Below the pieces are notes generated by a model, which saw nothing but the letters and a program-made list of their open reading frames with translations, did no database searches and was not told where the DNA came from. A DNA stretch of 21,646 nucleotides. Source: CAYLXN01 sp964388235 (lineage in GTDB: Bacteria > Patescibacteriota > Saccharimonadia > Saccharimonadales > Saccharimonadaceae). Where the stretch lies: assembly GCA_964388235.1 (NCBI GenBank), contig CAYLXN010000010.1, forward strand, positions 1-21,646. Direction: 5' to 3'. Each line of letters begins with the position of its first letter. Position 1 is the first letter of the stretch. Made by a program: the position numbers and the translations under genes. This document shows, one piece after another, positions 1-7,956 of this stretch.

Positions 1-2
1 TG

Positions 3-170
3 CTTGAGACTGACGCTCCTTATTTAAGTCCAGCTGGAAAGCGGGGTCGAATTAATCAGCCAGCTTACGTTCGCGATGTGGCGGAATTTTTAGCTGATTT
101 TTATGGAGTCGATTTTGAGCAGTTGGCTCAGGTGACAACTGCCAATACCGAGCGTCTTTTTGGAATTTAA
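3..170 (+). CDS. TatD-family metal-dependent hydrolase, C-terminal fragment
   Basis: Only the last 55 codons are in the window; the gene enters from the left edge in the frame that starts at base 3. The translated tail begins LETDAPYLSP and continues with a GKRGRINQPAYV stretch and a closing TTANTERLFGI. This is the typical end of TatD/YcfH-type deoxyribonucleases: the Asp of the E-T-D-A/S-P motif is a metal ligand, and the final T-x-N-x-x-R-x-F is a family hallmark. Members hydrolyse DNA in the cytoplasm with divalent metals and are implicated in repair and nucleotide turnover. The substrate of this copy cannot be told from the fragment. The stop is TAA at 168-170, and the next gene starts 26 bases later on the same strand. 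Confidence 0.85.
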   Translation, partial: LETDAPYLSPAGKRGRINQPAYVRDVAEFLADFYGVDFEQLAQVTTANTERLFGI

Positions 171-196
171 GATCTGAATATGGTAAACTAATAGCA

Positions 197-697
197 ATGG
201 ATAACAATCAAACACAAGACAATTCGCAGTCCAATAACGCCGAACCAATGAGTTCAATTTTTGATCAGAAGGCGACCTTGTTGCCGGGGTCTGATGGCAT
301 CCAGCAGGTGATTATCAACAAGGTGCTGACAATGACAAAAGAAATTATCGATTTAAGAAATCAGGCTTCGGGTGATAATCCTGAAACTCAACAGCAGCTG
401 CTTCAGAAAGAAGGCGCGCTAGGCGGCAAGATTTTTGGTGAGTTGCGGCCAGATCAAAGCCGAACATTTTTCTGTCTAAATGAAACAACTTGGATTTGGT
501 CGGATAATTGGTTTGATCGCAATGAACGGCGGGCCACCAATCAAACTGTCCACTATCAGGTGCAGAAGCTAGGCGTGACCAAAATTACTCAAGGTATTAG
601 TTCGGCTTTTATTGAGGGTGATGAGTTTAAGAATTTTTTTAATGCGGTAACTATCTATCATCGACTGGTGCGACGGCAAGTTTACGGGCTTGAATAA
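197..697 (+). CDS. Conserved-looking hypothetical protein, 166 aa
   Basis: I do not recognise this family. The first 25 or so residues are polar and Asn/Gln/Ser-rich and probably disordered. Residues 30-75 look helical (GIQQVIINKVLTMTKEIIDL). Residues 80-166 are a compact mixed region with conserved-looking aromatic residues (RTFFCLNETTWIWSDNWFD), ending in VTIYHRLVRRQVYGLE. There is no signal peptide or membrane segment, so it should be cytoplasmic. It follows the TatD tail by 26 bases and may be co-transcribed with it; no strong Shine-Dalgarno precedes the ATG. A promoter for the next operon begins just after its stop. The sequence is coherent and fills its gap well, so I believe it is a real gene, but I assign no function. 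Confidence 0.75.
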   Translation: MDNNQTQDNSQSNNAEPMSSIFDQKATLLPGSDGIQQVIINKVLTMTKEIIDLRNQASGDNPETQQQLLQKEGALGGKIFGELRPDQSRTFFCLNETTWIWSDNWFDRNERRATNQTVHYQVQKLGVTKITQGISSAFIEGDEFKNFFNAVTIYHRLVRRQVYGLE

Positions 698-711
698 TTT
701 CACAATATATG

Positions 712-720
712 TAGTATAAT
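712..720 (+). promoter_or_regulatory. -10 promoter of the csd-ydcF-mnmA operon, probably leaderless
   Basis: A perfect TATAAT lies at 715-720. Transcription would start six to seven bases beyond it, at about 726-728, which falls on the ATGs at 725 and 728. A TTGAAT at 690-695 is a possible but over-spaced (19 bp) -35 box. The upstream ATG at 719 overlaps the -10 box itself and so is unlikely to be in the transcript. Confidence 0.55.
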
Positions 721-727
721 GTCAATG

Positions 728-1873
728 ATGAAGTTGATCTATCTTGATTATGCAGCTGCTACGCCAATGGACGAGCGGGTTGTTGAGGCGATGAAGCCTT
801 ATTTTAGCCAAAAATTCTTTAACCCATCATCGCCGTATTTGCCAGCAGTTGAGACTCGGCAACAATACCAGCAAGCTAAGGCTGTGATCGCTAAGTTTAT
901 CGGCGCTAAGGCCGATCAGCTGGTGATGACCGCTGGGGCAACTGAGTCGATTAATTTAGCTTTTTCAGGCTCGAAGCAGGTGATTATCAGCGGAGTTGAG
1001 CATCCAGCTGTTTTGGCGGTGGCGCAGACGAAGCAGATAAAAGTGGCGCCGGTTTCTAAAGTTGGCATTGTTAAGCTTGATGAGTTAGAGGCGATGATTA
1101 CCGATCAAACTGATCTAGTTAGCGTTTGCTTGGCTAGTAGTGACTTGGGCTCTATCCAGCCAATTAGCCAAATCAGTCAATTGATTAAACAAATTAACCA
1201 ACAACGGTCGTTGTCTGGCAATAAAACTAAATTGCTATTGCACTGCGATGCTTCTCAGGGGTTGGGGCAGGTTGATGTTAATATTAGTCGGCTCAGTGTC
1301 GATTTGCTGACGATTAGTGCTGCTAAAATCTACGGACCAAAGCAAGTGGCGGCTTTATGGATTCGGCCAGGGGTTAAATTGGTTTCGCAAATTCATGGTG
1401 GTGGCCAAGAGCTGGGTTTGCGTAGTGGGACTGAAAATGTGGCGGGGGTAATTGGTTTTGCTAAGGCGATTGAAATTATTAAATCGAATCAGGCACCTCG
1501 AGTTGCTAAGTTGCGCGATCAGTTTGAAACTGAATTGACTGATCAGCTGGGCGAGACGATAAAGTTTTTAGCTCATCCGAAAAAGCGATTAGCTAATTTT
1601 TCAGTCTTTAGCTTGTTAGATGTTGATGCTGAGCGAATGATTTATCGGCTGGAGCGACGAGGTGTTTTATTGTCAACTGGGGCGGCGTGCGCGGCTAATA
1701 GAAGCCGTGGTTCGATGGCTTTAGTCAATATTGGTTTGTCTGATGCAGAGCAGCAATCCAGCTTGAGGATGTCGATTGGTCGAATGACGACGCAAGCTGA
1801 ACTCATTGAGGCGGCAAAGATTATCGCGGACGAGACGAAGCTGGAGCGAAAGCGGCTCAAAGGGGTAAAATGA
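728..1873 (+). CDS. Cysteine desulfurase (NifS/IscS family)
   Basis: This PLP-dependent enzyme takes sulfur from L-cysteine as a persulfide, giving alanine, and passes it to acceptors. The N-terminus MKLIYLDYAAATPM is the classic family start. Other landmarks are GVEHPAVL (His92), the HCDASQGLGQVDV segment that contacts PLP, SAAKIYGPK with the PLP lysine near residue 200, and STGAACAAN with the catalytic cysteine near 321. Length (381 aa) is normal. I place the start at 728 rather than at the in-frame ATG 719, because the -10 box TATAAT at 715-720 would put 719 outside the mRNA. The stop overlaps the next ATG (ATGA at 1870-1873). Two genes downstream is mnmA, a known user of desulfurase sulfur for tRNA thiolation, so a tRNA-modification role is likely. 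Which subtype (IscS, SufS, NifS) it is cannot be fixed from sequence alone. Confidence 0.92.
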   Translation: MKLIYLDYAAATPMDERVVEAMKPYFSQKFFNPSSPYLPAVETRQQYQQAKAVIAKFIGAKADQLVMTAGATESINLAFSGSKQVIISGVEHPAVLAVAQTKQIKVAPVSKVGIVKLDELEAMITDQTDLVSVCLASSDLGSIQPISQISQLIKQINQQRSLSGNKTKLLLHCDASQGLGQVDVNISRLSVDLLTISAAKIYGPKQVAALWIRPGVKLVSQIHGGGQELGLRSGTENVAGVIGFAKAIEIIKSNQAPRVAKLRDQFETELTDQLGETIKFLAHPKKRLANFSVFSLLDVDAERMIYRLERRGVLLSTGAACAANRSRGSMALVNIGLSDAEQQSSLRMSIGRMTTQAELIEAAKIIADETKLERKRLKGVK

Positions 1874-2472
1874 AATTTATCTTAAAAATTGGCTTAGCAC
1901 TATTTGTTGTTATCTTTTCTTTGAGTCTATTTTTAACACCCAATGATTATCGATATTGTAATTTTAACAACATTAATGATAGTGAAAAACAATGTCAAAA
2001 AACTGATGCAATCGTGGTGGTTTCTGGGGGTGATACCAAGGCTCGAACTAAGCACGCGGTTAATTTGTATAAAGCCGGTGTGGCGCCAGTTATTATTGTT
2101 TCAGGGGCAGCTTACGAAGAGTCGTCGCCAAGTAATGCCGAAGAAATGGCTTCGATATCGCAACGACTAGGCGTACCGGTTGAAGCTTTGATTATTGAAG
2201 ACGAATCGCGCAACACGGCTGAAAATGCCAAATTAGTGGCGAAAATTATTAAACAGTATAACTTCAAAAGCATCACTCTTGTAACATCAGCTTATCATCA
2301 GCGGCGGGCGAGCTTGAATTTTGATCGGCAAACAGTTAATGTGGCGGTTTTTAATGCACCGCTGGTGAATGACAAAGATTGGTCAGATTATTGGTGGTTG
2401 ACTTTTAGCGGCTGGTCGCTAGCTTTGCAAGAGATAGTTGGTATCGGCTTGACTTTTGCGGGAGGCTATTAG
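1870..2472 (+). CDS. YdcF-like DUF218 membrane-anchored protein
   Basis: This 200-aa protein starts with a single hydrophobic helix (about residues 4-23), giving a membrane anchor with the domain outside. The DUF218/YdcF fold follows: DAIVVVSGG near residue 46, a short TKARTKHAVNLYKAG segment, VIIVSGAAYEE, a DESRNTAENA motif that is the family signature, and TLVTSAYHQRRA. YdcF in E. coli binds S-adenosylmethionine, and related SanA/ElyC proteins act in envelope maintenance; the function here is unknown. The start overlaps the csd stop by four bases, and the stop (TAG 2470-2472) shares one base with the GTG of mnmA, so the three genes should be translated as a coupled unit. Its place between two sulfur-transfer genes may be only operon packing. 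Confidence 0.82.
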   Translation: MKFILKIGLALFVVIFSLSLFLTPNDYRYCNFNNINDSEKQCQKTDAIVVVSGGDTKARTKHAVNLYKAGVAPVIIVSGAAYEESSPSNAEEMASISQRLGVPVEALIIEDESRNTAENAKLVAKIIKQYNFKSITLVTSAYHQRRASLNFDRQTVNVAVFNAPLVNDKDWSDYWWLTFSGWSLALQEIVGIGLTFAGGY

Positions 2473-3943
2473 TGACTAAGGTTTTTGTTGGTATGAGCGG
2501 CGGGGTGGATAGTAGTGTTGCTGCGGCGTTATTGGTTGAGGCGGGTTATGATGTAACTGGTGTTTATATGAAAAATTGGTCGCAGGATTTACCAGGAGCG
2601 CGCTGTCCGTGGGCGGAAGATTTGGCGGACGCTAAGCGAGTGGCGGTATCGCTAGGGATTGATTTGAAGGTCTATGATTTTGAGGCGGAGTATAAACAAA
2701 AAGTGGTTGATTATATGTTGCGCGAATATCAGGCAGGGCGAACACCAAATCCAGATGTGATGTGCAATCAAGAAATTAAGTTTAAGTTGTTTTTGGAAAC
2801 GGCGCTGGCCGATGGTGCGGATTTGATTGCGACCGGGCATTATGCGCGAGTGAGAAGTACTGCTCAGCAGGCGTTTGTCTCCATGGCTTCGCGCCACGAC
2901 TTGCATTGGCTTGCGTCAAGCAAGTCTTGGGCTGCAGATATATCGACAGAACGCCTGACTGAGCGCCTAGATCATGATCACAACCTTGCAGAAGAGAAAG
3001 ATATTACGTCAACAGAACACCTGACTGAGCGCCTAGATCATGATCATAGCCTTGTAGATGAGAAAGATGTTATCTCAGCAGAGCGCCTAATTGAGCAATC
3101 TGAATTTGACCAAAATTTTGCAGACGGGAGTGTTGCGTTGCTACAGGCGCNNNNNNNNNNNNNNNNNNNNNNNNNNNNNNNNNNNNNNNNNNNNNNNNNN
3201 NNNNNNNNNNNNNNNNNNNNNNNNNNNNNNNNNNNNNNNNNNNNNNNNNNCAATCTGAATTTGACCAAAATTTTGCAGACGGGAGTGTTGCGTTGCTACA
3301 GGCGCACGATGTTAAAAAAGACCAAACTTATTTCCTATATCGAGTGACCAAAGAGGCGCTCGCTAAGACACTATTTCCACTAGGTGATTTGCTTAAAACT
3401 GAAGTTCGGCGGCTAGCTGAGGAGCGCGGTTTAATCACGGCGGCCAAAAAAGATTCGGTCGGGATTTGCTTTGTTGGCCAAGTTGGGATTGAAGAATTTT
3501 TAGCTGAATATATTGATTTTCAGGCTGGTCCGATTGTTGATGTTGAAACAGGCAAGCAGGTTGGTTTGCATCGCGGCGCGATTCTCTATACGATTGGTCA
3601 GCGCCATGGTCTGGATGTTGGCGGTGGAATGCCGTATTATGTGGTTGATAAAAATATCGATAAAAATATCGTCTATGTGTCGCAAAAATTAACCAATCCA
3701 AAATTGTGGCTGGAGCAAATTTCAATTATTGATAGTCATTGGATTAATCAGCCGCCAGTTGTCGGGCAGGAATATCAAGTTCGCAATCGTCATTTAGGTA
3801 AACTAGAAACGGCCAAGTTAATCGAATTAACTAATAAAACCGCAATTTTTAAACTTAGCCAATCAATTCGAGCGGTCACGCCAGGTCAATCGCTGGTGGT
3901 TTATGATGGCGAAGTTTGCTTGGGTGGTGGAATTATTAATTAA
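2472..3943 (+). CDS. mnmA: tRNA-specific 2-thiouridylase MnmA, interrupted by an assembly gap
   Basis: MnmA adenylates and thiolates U34 of tRNA Lys/Glu/Gln using sulfur relayed from a cysteine desulfurase. The start is GTG 2472 with GGGAGG just upstream. The ATP-binding PP-loop SGGVDSS is at residues 9-15, the catalytic Cys is in NPDVMCNQEIKF (about 98), and the second catalytic Cys is in VGICFVGQ after the gap. A run of 100 N (3151-3250) breaks the frame, but the 55 bases on each side (3096-3150 and 3251-3305) are identical. Merging them restores one frame and a 438-aa protein. MnmA is usually about 360 aa. The excess sits between TGHYARV and KDQTYFLYRV, where this copy has an insert with a 22-residue tandem repeat. 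It is the last gene of the csd operon and overlaps convergent rarA by four bases. Confidence 0.9.
2946..3143 (+). repeat. 66-bp tandem repeat inside mnmA (about three copies)
   Basis: Copies begin at about 2946, 3012 and 3078. The first two are close to identical; the shared core ctgactgagcgcctagatca is followed by tgatca in both. The third is diverged. Each copy encodes 22 residues, as in TEHLTERLDHDHSLVDEKD. The unit is a multiple of three, so copy-number changes keep frame. The array lies in a charged, probably surface-exposed insert of MnmA and ends just before the assembly gap. Confidence 0.85.
3096..3305. other. Scaffold gap of 100 N flanked by a 55-bp identical overlap
   Basis: Bases 3096-3150 and 3251-3305 are identical over 55 bp, with 100 N between them. 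Identical contig ends of exactly this sort are what a de Bruijn assembler leaves when two contigs meet at a branch node. The gap is therefore either zero length (collapse gives an intact mnmA) or hides extra copies of the adjacent 66-bp repeat. The offset of 155 bases matches the frame change between the two halves of mnmA, so no real frameshift is needed. Confidence 0.9.
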
Positions 3944-5109
3944 TCTTTAAAGGCGGCTTCGACTTCGGGCGGTAGATTGCCTTTTTGATGATTAAAACCG
4001 GTTTGCCATTTGTAATTCTCAGCATAGCCTAAGTTTTTCATCATTTCAGTTGGGGCGTTACGAATGTGGAGTGGGATTTGTGAGTTAGAAAATTTCTGGG
4101 CGATGGCGTCGGCTTGGAGCATCTTGTCGTAAGTATTACGCGATTTTTTGCTTTTGGCGAGGGCGATAGCGACGTGAAACAGGGGGATTTTAGCCTCGGG
4201 CATGCCGATTTTATTAACCGCGTCAAAACAGCTAACGGCTAGACCTAACGCTCCATTGCCGGCTAGACCGATATCTTCTGAGGCGAAAATAATCATTCGC
4301 CTAGCGATAAATTTCGGATCTTCGCCGGCTTGAAGCATCCGCGCTAAATAATAACCGGTGGCGTTGACGTCGCCAGCGCGCAGCGACTTGATGAAAGCTG
4401 ACGCGATGTCGTAGTGTGAATCATTTTTCTTGTCGTAGAGACTGAGATTGTTGTCGGCGATAATTTCGAGAGCGACCGCTTTGGTGATCTTCGGTGCGGT
4501 GTCGAGTGCTAGTTCGAGAAAACCGAGTGCCTTGCGGGCGTCGCCAGCTGCCGCTTCCGCAAAAATCTGGTAGGCGGCTGGCGAAATAGTTTTGTTTAAT
4601 TTGAGGGTTTTGATTGACTTTTTAAGTAAAGTAATCAAATCATCTCTAGGAATTGGTTTTAAAACAATCAACTGACTTCGCGACAACAACGGATTAATAA
4701 TCTCAAAACTTGGATTTTCGGTAGTGGCGCCAATCAAAGTCACTAATCCCGACTCAACGTGCGGCAAAAAAGCGTCTTGCTGAGCTTTATTGAAGCGATG
4801 GATTTCATCGACAAATAAGATCGTCAACCGACCAGTGTTTTGATTAATTCTGGCTTGAGCAACGACTTTTTCAACATCTTTTTTGCCGCTAGAAACGGCT
4901 GACAATTCAATAAAATCAGCTTGAAATTCATTGGCGATGATTCTAGCGAGCGTGGTTTTGCCAGTTCCAGGTGGACCCCATAAAATTAAACTTTTAGGTT
5001 TGCCGCTGGCGATGATTTTGTTGATAATTTTGCCATCGCCAATTAAGTCGTCCTGGCCAATTATTTGATCCAGCGATTGCGGTCGAACTCGTTCAGCAAG
5101 CGGCTGCAA
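3940..5109 (-). CDS. rarA: Replication-associated recombination protein A (RarA/MgsA), AAA+ ATPase
   Basis: RarA is the bacterial homologue of Mgs1/WRNIP1, an AAA+ clamp-loader-like ATPase acting at stalled replication forks. Visible motifs: the N-terminal ERVRPQSLDQIIGQ segment, Walker A GPPGTGKT (45-52), Walker B FVDEIHRF (99-106), sensor-1 region GATTENPSFE, and an arginine-finger region LLSRSQ. The C-terminal oligomerisation part contains DYDIASA-like HYDIASAFIKSLRAGD, EDPKFIARRMIIFASEDIGLA and a final LPPEVEAAFKD. The protein is 389 aa, near the short end of the family but with all domains present. It begins five bases after mscL ends, so it is probably translated from the mscL transcript. 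Its 3' end overlaps mnmA by four bases. Confidence 0.93.
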   Translation of the reverse strand: MQPLAERVRPQSLDQIIGQDDLIGDGKIINKIIASGKPKSLILWGPPGTGKTTLARIIANEFQADFIELSAVSSGKKDVEKVVAQARINQNTGRLTILFVDEIHRFNKAQQDAFLPHVESGLVTLIGATTENPSFEIINPLLSRSQLIVLKPIPRDDLITLLKKSIKTLKLNKTISPAAYQIFAEAAAGDARKALGFLELALDTAPKITKAVALEIIADNNLSLYDKKNDSHYDIASAFIKSLRAGDVNATGYYLARMLQAGEDPKFIARRMIIFASEDIGLAGNGALGLAVSCFDAVNKIGMPEAKIPLFHVAIALAKSKKSRNTYDKMLQADAIAQKFSNSQIPLHIRNAPTEMMKNLGYAENYKWQTGFNHQKGNLPPEVEAAFKD

Positions 5110-5114
5110 AGAAA

Positions 5115-5597
5115 TTATTTCTTTCGCTTGGCTTTAGCGACTGGCTTTTTAGCAGTTGGTTTTTTGCCAGCCAATAAATCACGGATTTCAGTCAATAATT
5201 CAACTGTGTCGCCAGTGTCGGCTTTGATTTTCTTTTCATTGGCCAAATCTTCAGCCGCCAGTTTGTCTTGCTTAGAGATGGTTTTGTCTTTGATTTTAGT
5301 TAGTAATTTAACAAACACAAATATTGACAGGGCGATGATTAAGAAATCGACCAAGTTTTGCAAAAATAAACCGTATTTTAAGTTAGCCTGAGCGCCATTA
5401 GTTGGGTTACCAAGTTGGATTGATAATGTTGTAAAATCTACACCACCTGTTAACAATCCAACCAGCGGCATAATGACATCAGAAACTAGCGATGAGACAA
5501 TTTTTCCAAACGCACCACCAATAACCACACCGACAGCCATGTCGATGACATTGCCTTTCATGGCAAATTCTTTAAATTCTTTGATAAAATCTTTCAT
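5115..5597 (-). CDS. mscL: Large-conductance mechanosensitive channel MscL
   Basis: MscL opens under membrane tension as an emergency release valve in hypo-osmotic shock. The start is taken at 5597, giving MKDFIKEFKEFAMKGNVIDM, because it follows AAAGGAG by the usual distance; an upstream in-frame ATG at 5627 would overlap the -10 box. The amphipathic N-helix and TM1 (residues about 5-45, with the family motif GNVIDMAVGVVIGGAFGKIV) are followed by a periplasmic loop, TM2 (about 75-98, LVDFLIIALSIFVFVKL) and a cytoplasmic helix with TVELLTEIRDLL. The tail is Lys/Ala-rich. At 160 aa the length is slightly above average. It is first in an mscL-rarA unit, divergent from the FKBP gene. Confidence 0.94.
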   Translation of the reverse strand: MKDFIKEFKEFAMKGNVIDMAVGVVIGGAFGKIVSSLVSDVIMPLVGLLTGGVDFTTLSIQLGNPTNGAQANLKYGLFLQNLVDFLIIALSIFVFVKLLTKIKDKTISKQDKLAAEDLANEKKIKADTGDTVELLTEIRDLLAGKKPTAKKPVAKAKRKK

Positions 5598-5625
5598 AAA
5601 ACTCCTTTTTGTTATCTTTATGATC

Positions 5626-5634
5626 ATTATAACA
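5626..5634 (-). promoter_or_regulatory. Extended -10 promoter for mscL-rarA
   Basis: On the minus strand the sequence is TGTTATAAT, a perfect extended -10 box. Start of transcription would be near 5619, leaving a leader of about 20 bases that contains the AAAGGAG ribosome site at about 5602-5608. No clear -35 box is seen. Confidence 0.65.
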
Positions 5635-5686
5635 CTAACTTTTGTTAAAAATCTACACCCAAAGTCGATTTATTAAAGCTCGGTTA

Positions 5687-5695
5687 TGCTATAAT
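5687..5695 (+). promoter_or_regulatory. Extended -10 promoter for FKBP-trxB
   Basis: TGCTATAAT at 5687-5695 is an extended -10 box, back to back with the mscL promoter about 55 bases away. The expected start near 5702 gives a leader of about 30 bases with a purine-rich GAAGAAAGGAAAA ribosome-binding stretch before the ATG at 5732. Confidence 0.65.
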
Positions 5696-5731
5696 TTAGT
5701 CTAAGAATTGGAAGAAGAAAGGAAAACTTAA

Positions 5732-6412
5732 ATGGCTGTAGCAAAAAGCAAGACAAAACGAATAATTATTATTGTAGTTCTGATATTGATGTTGGGAGGT
5801 ACAATCGGTAGTTTTGTGATGATAATTTTAGGACAAAATAATCAAACGACAATTACCGAACAGCAAACAAAAGAGCTAATGGAGCGTTGGCAAAAAGCTC
5901 TTGATGAAGAAAATGCGCTCGTAGCGAAGCAAACAAAAGAATTGTCGGATCAGTATTATTCAGAATTTGTGCAATACAAAAAGAAACCTAAGGCTTTTAA
6001 TGCGCAAACGATCAAGGAAGTTGCGATCAATGATTTGAAAACTGGATCAGGTGAAGAGATTAAAGAAGGCACAACTTACCGAGCTTACTATCTTGGTTGG
6101 ACGCCAGACGGCAAAACTTTTGATAGCTCATTTGAAGGCAAAAGTTTAAAGATGCCACTCGATGGTGCTGGAGGCATGATTCAGGGTTGGAACGAAGGAG
6201 TTTTAGGTATGCGGATTGGTGGGGTGCGAGAAATTTCAATTCCTTCCGATAAGGCTTACGGCGAAACCGGCAATGGTTCGATCAAACCGAACACGCCGCT
6301 AAAATTTATCATCAAGGCGATCGGTGGTCCGTCGAAAGAACATCAGGCAGAGCGAAAGAAGTTAGATGAAAAATACGCTGATTTGCAGCAAATGGGCTTG
6401 GAGCAGAATTAA
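5732..6412 (+). CDS. Membrane-anchored FKBP-type peptidyl-prolyl cis-trans isomerase
   Basis: The protein is 226 aa. A short basic N-terminus (KSKTKR) precedes one hydrophobic helix at about residues 11-33, so it is anchored with the rest outside; no lipobox or clear cleavage site is seen. Residues 40-80 form a charged helical stalk. Residues about 105-195 are an FKBP domain: TYRAYYLGWTPDGKTFDSSF, then MIQGWNEGVLGMRIGGVREI, then SDKAYGETGNGSIKPNTPL, matching the usual GWEEG/MRVGGKR/AYG motifs that line the proline pocket. It should help fold secreted proteins. It ends two bases before the trxB ATG, so the two are one operon, perhaps linking fold catalysis to thiol redox supply. Confidence 0.9.
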   Translation: MAVAKSKTKRIIIIVVLILMLGGTIGSFVMIILGQNNQTTITEQQTKELMERWQKALDEENALVAKQTKELSDQYYSEFVQYKKKPKAFNAQTIKEVAINDLKTGSGEEIKEGTTYRAYYLGWTPDGKTFDSSFEGKSLKMPLDGAGGMIQGWNEGVLGMRIGGVREISIPSDKAYGETGNGSIKPNTPLKFIIKAIGGPSKEHQAERKKLDEKYADLQQMGLEQN

Positions 6413-6414
6413 TC

Positions 6415-7359
6415 ATGGCTAAAAAAGCGAAGCTATGGGATGTGGTAATTGTTGGCGGCGGTCCGGCTGGATTGACGGCGGCTATTTATTTGGCGCGTGA
6501 AGCCTATCAAGTTTTGGTTTTAGAAAAAGAAATTTTGGGTGGCATGTTGACCAAGACTCATAAGATTGATAATTACAGTGGCTTTGCGGATGGGGTTGAA
6601 GGGCTGACTCTGGCCCAACAGATGGAGGCACAGGCTAAAAATCAAGGTGCGGTGACTGGTTTTGCGGAAGTGGTTGGTATAGAGGCTGGTGATGGCAATA
6701 AGCTGTTAATTAATTTAAGTGATGGGCGGACAATTGAAGCTCGATCGGCCTTGATCGCGACTGGCACTAAAATGCGCAAGTTAGGATTGCCTGGCGAAGA
6801 AGAGTTGATTGGTCGGAAAATTCATTTTTGTGCTACTTGCGACGCTGCTTTTTACAAGCAAAAACCAATCGCAGTTATTGGCGGTGGTAATTCGGCGGTT
6901 GAAGAAGCAATTTTCTTGGCTAAATTTGCTAGCAAAATCACCATGCTGACTCGAGATGGTCTAGGGGCTAGTCAAGCGGCGATTGATCAATTGAATAAGC
7001 TAGTCGAGTCTGGCCAAGTTGAAATTTTGGAGCATGTCGACTTAAAACAATTTAGCCAAAATTCGGCGGGTGATGTTGTGATTGACTACCAACGTCAGGC
7101 TGAAAAACAACAATTGCAGGTTGCGGGCGTGTTTGAATTTGTTGGTATGGAAGCCTACACTAGCTTTTTGCAGGATTCCGAAGTTAAGTTGTCTGATTAT
7201 GGTTTTGTTTTGGCGGATGAACAAAATGCAACCAGTCTCAAGGGAGTATTTGTGGCGGGCGATGTTCGCGATGGGGCTATTCGACAAGCAACAACCGCGG
7301 TTGGTGATGGCACAAAAGCTGCTTTGGTGATTCGAAATTATCTAGAAACGGTTGACTAA
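6415..7359 (+). CDS. trxB: Thioredoxin reductase (NADPH), FAD/NAD(P)-binding
   Basis: TrxB moves electrons from NADPH through FAD and a redox-active disulfide to thioredoxin. The FAD-binding GGGPAG is at residues 14-19, the redox centre is C139-A-T-C142 followed by DAAF (usually DG), the NADPH-binding GGGNSAVEEA starts at 156, and the C-terminal FAD motif is GVFVAGDVRDGAIRQ with the expected GDG following. Length (314 aa) is typical of the low-molecular-weight bacterial type. The usual PNT after FVG is replaced by MEAYTSF, a variation seen among divergent members. It sits two bases after the FKBP gene; no thioredoxin gene is in the window. Confidence 0.93.
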   Translation: MAKKAKLWDVVIVGGGPAGLTAAIYLAREAYQVLVLEKEILGGMLTKTHKIDNYSGFADGVEGLTLAQQMEAQAKNQGAVTGFAEVVGIEAGDGNKLLINLSDGRTIEARSALIATGTKMRKLGLPGEEELIGRKIHFCATCDAAFYKQKPIAVIGGGNSAVEEAIFLAKFASKITMLTRDGLGASQAAIDQLNKLVESGQVEILEHVDLKQFSQNSAGDVVIDYQRQAEKQQLQVAGVFEFVGMEAYTSFLQDSEVKLSDYGFVLADEQNATSLKGVFVAGDVRDGAIRQATTAVGDGTKAALVIRNYLETVD

Positions 7360-7412
7360 TTGGCTATTTTTAGTCATAATTTTAATTAACTTTAATTAAG
7401 AAAAGGAGTTTT

Positions 7413-7943
7413 ATGGCAGATTTTAATAAAATTTTAGATGCAGGTGATTATCAAAATGGTTTAATCAATGTAGTGGTTGAAATTCCTATGGGAAGTAATC
7501 AAAAGATCGAATGGGATCGCGATGTTTGCGCTTTTAAATTAGATCGACTAGAGCCAGCCGTTTTTGCTAAACCAACCAACTATGGCTTTATTCCGCAAAC
7601 TCTGGATGAAGATGGCGATGAGCTTGATGTTTTGCTAGTCACTGATCAGCCAATGGAAAGTGGGATTTTTATGACGGCCCGGATTATTGGAGTGATGAAA
7701 TTTATTGATGGTGGCGAAGTTGATGATAAAATTATTGCCGTGGTTGAAGATGATCGTCAGACGGGCAACGCCATTAATTCACTTGAAGATTTACCAAAAC
7801 AGTTGATTAAGCAAATTGAATTTCATTTCAATCACTATAAAGATCTCAAAAAAGTTGGCTCAACTGAAGTTAAGTCGTTTGATGGTATTGATGAAGCTAA
7901 GCAAGTAATCGCTGAAGCTATTGCTCGCTGGAACGATCGCTAA
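7413..7943 (+). CDS. ppa: Inorganic pyrophosphatase, family I
   Basis: Soluble PPase hydrolyses pyrophosphate to two phosphates and pulls biosynthetic reactions forward. The 176-aa length is standard for family I. The signature DGDELDVLLV carries the metal-binding aspartates, and upstream lie KIEWDRD and the NYGFIPQT segment with conserved Tyr and Pro. Further on are VEDDRQ (Asp pair for metal) and HFNHYKDLK with the phosphate-binding Lys/Tyr. It has a clear AAGGAG four bases before ATG, the same sequence context (AAGGAGTTTTATG) as mscL. A CATAAT at 7375-7380 may be its own weak -10 box; otherwise it is read with trxB. It converges on the rel gene with 13 bases between stops. Confidence 0.95.
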   Translation: MADFNKILDAGDYQNGLINVVVEIPMGSNQKIEWDRDVCAFKLDRLEPAVFAKPTNYGFIPQTLDEDGDELDVLLVTDQPMESGIFMTARIIGVMKFIDGGEVDDKIIAVVEDDRQTGNAINSLEDLPKQLIKQIEFHFNHYKDLKKVGSTEVKSFDGIDEAKQVIAEAIARWNDR

Positions 7944-7956
7944 AAATAGCTAAAAA

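Noticed and set aside
719..727. Start of cysteine desulfurase at ATG 719
   Set aside because: The TATAAT -10 box overlaps this codon; 728 gives the normal family N-terminus.
1870..1873. UGA recoded as glycine (Gracilibacteria/SR1 code)
   Set aside because: TGA closes csd at its normal length within an ATGA overlap, and I saw no in-frame TGA inside any conserved gene.
3151..3350. Frameshift or pseudogenisation of mnmA
   Set aside because: The frame change equals the 155-base offset caused by the 100 N plus the 55-bp duplicated overlap, so the gene is intact after merging.
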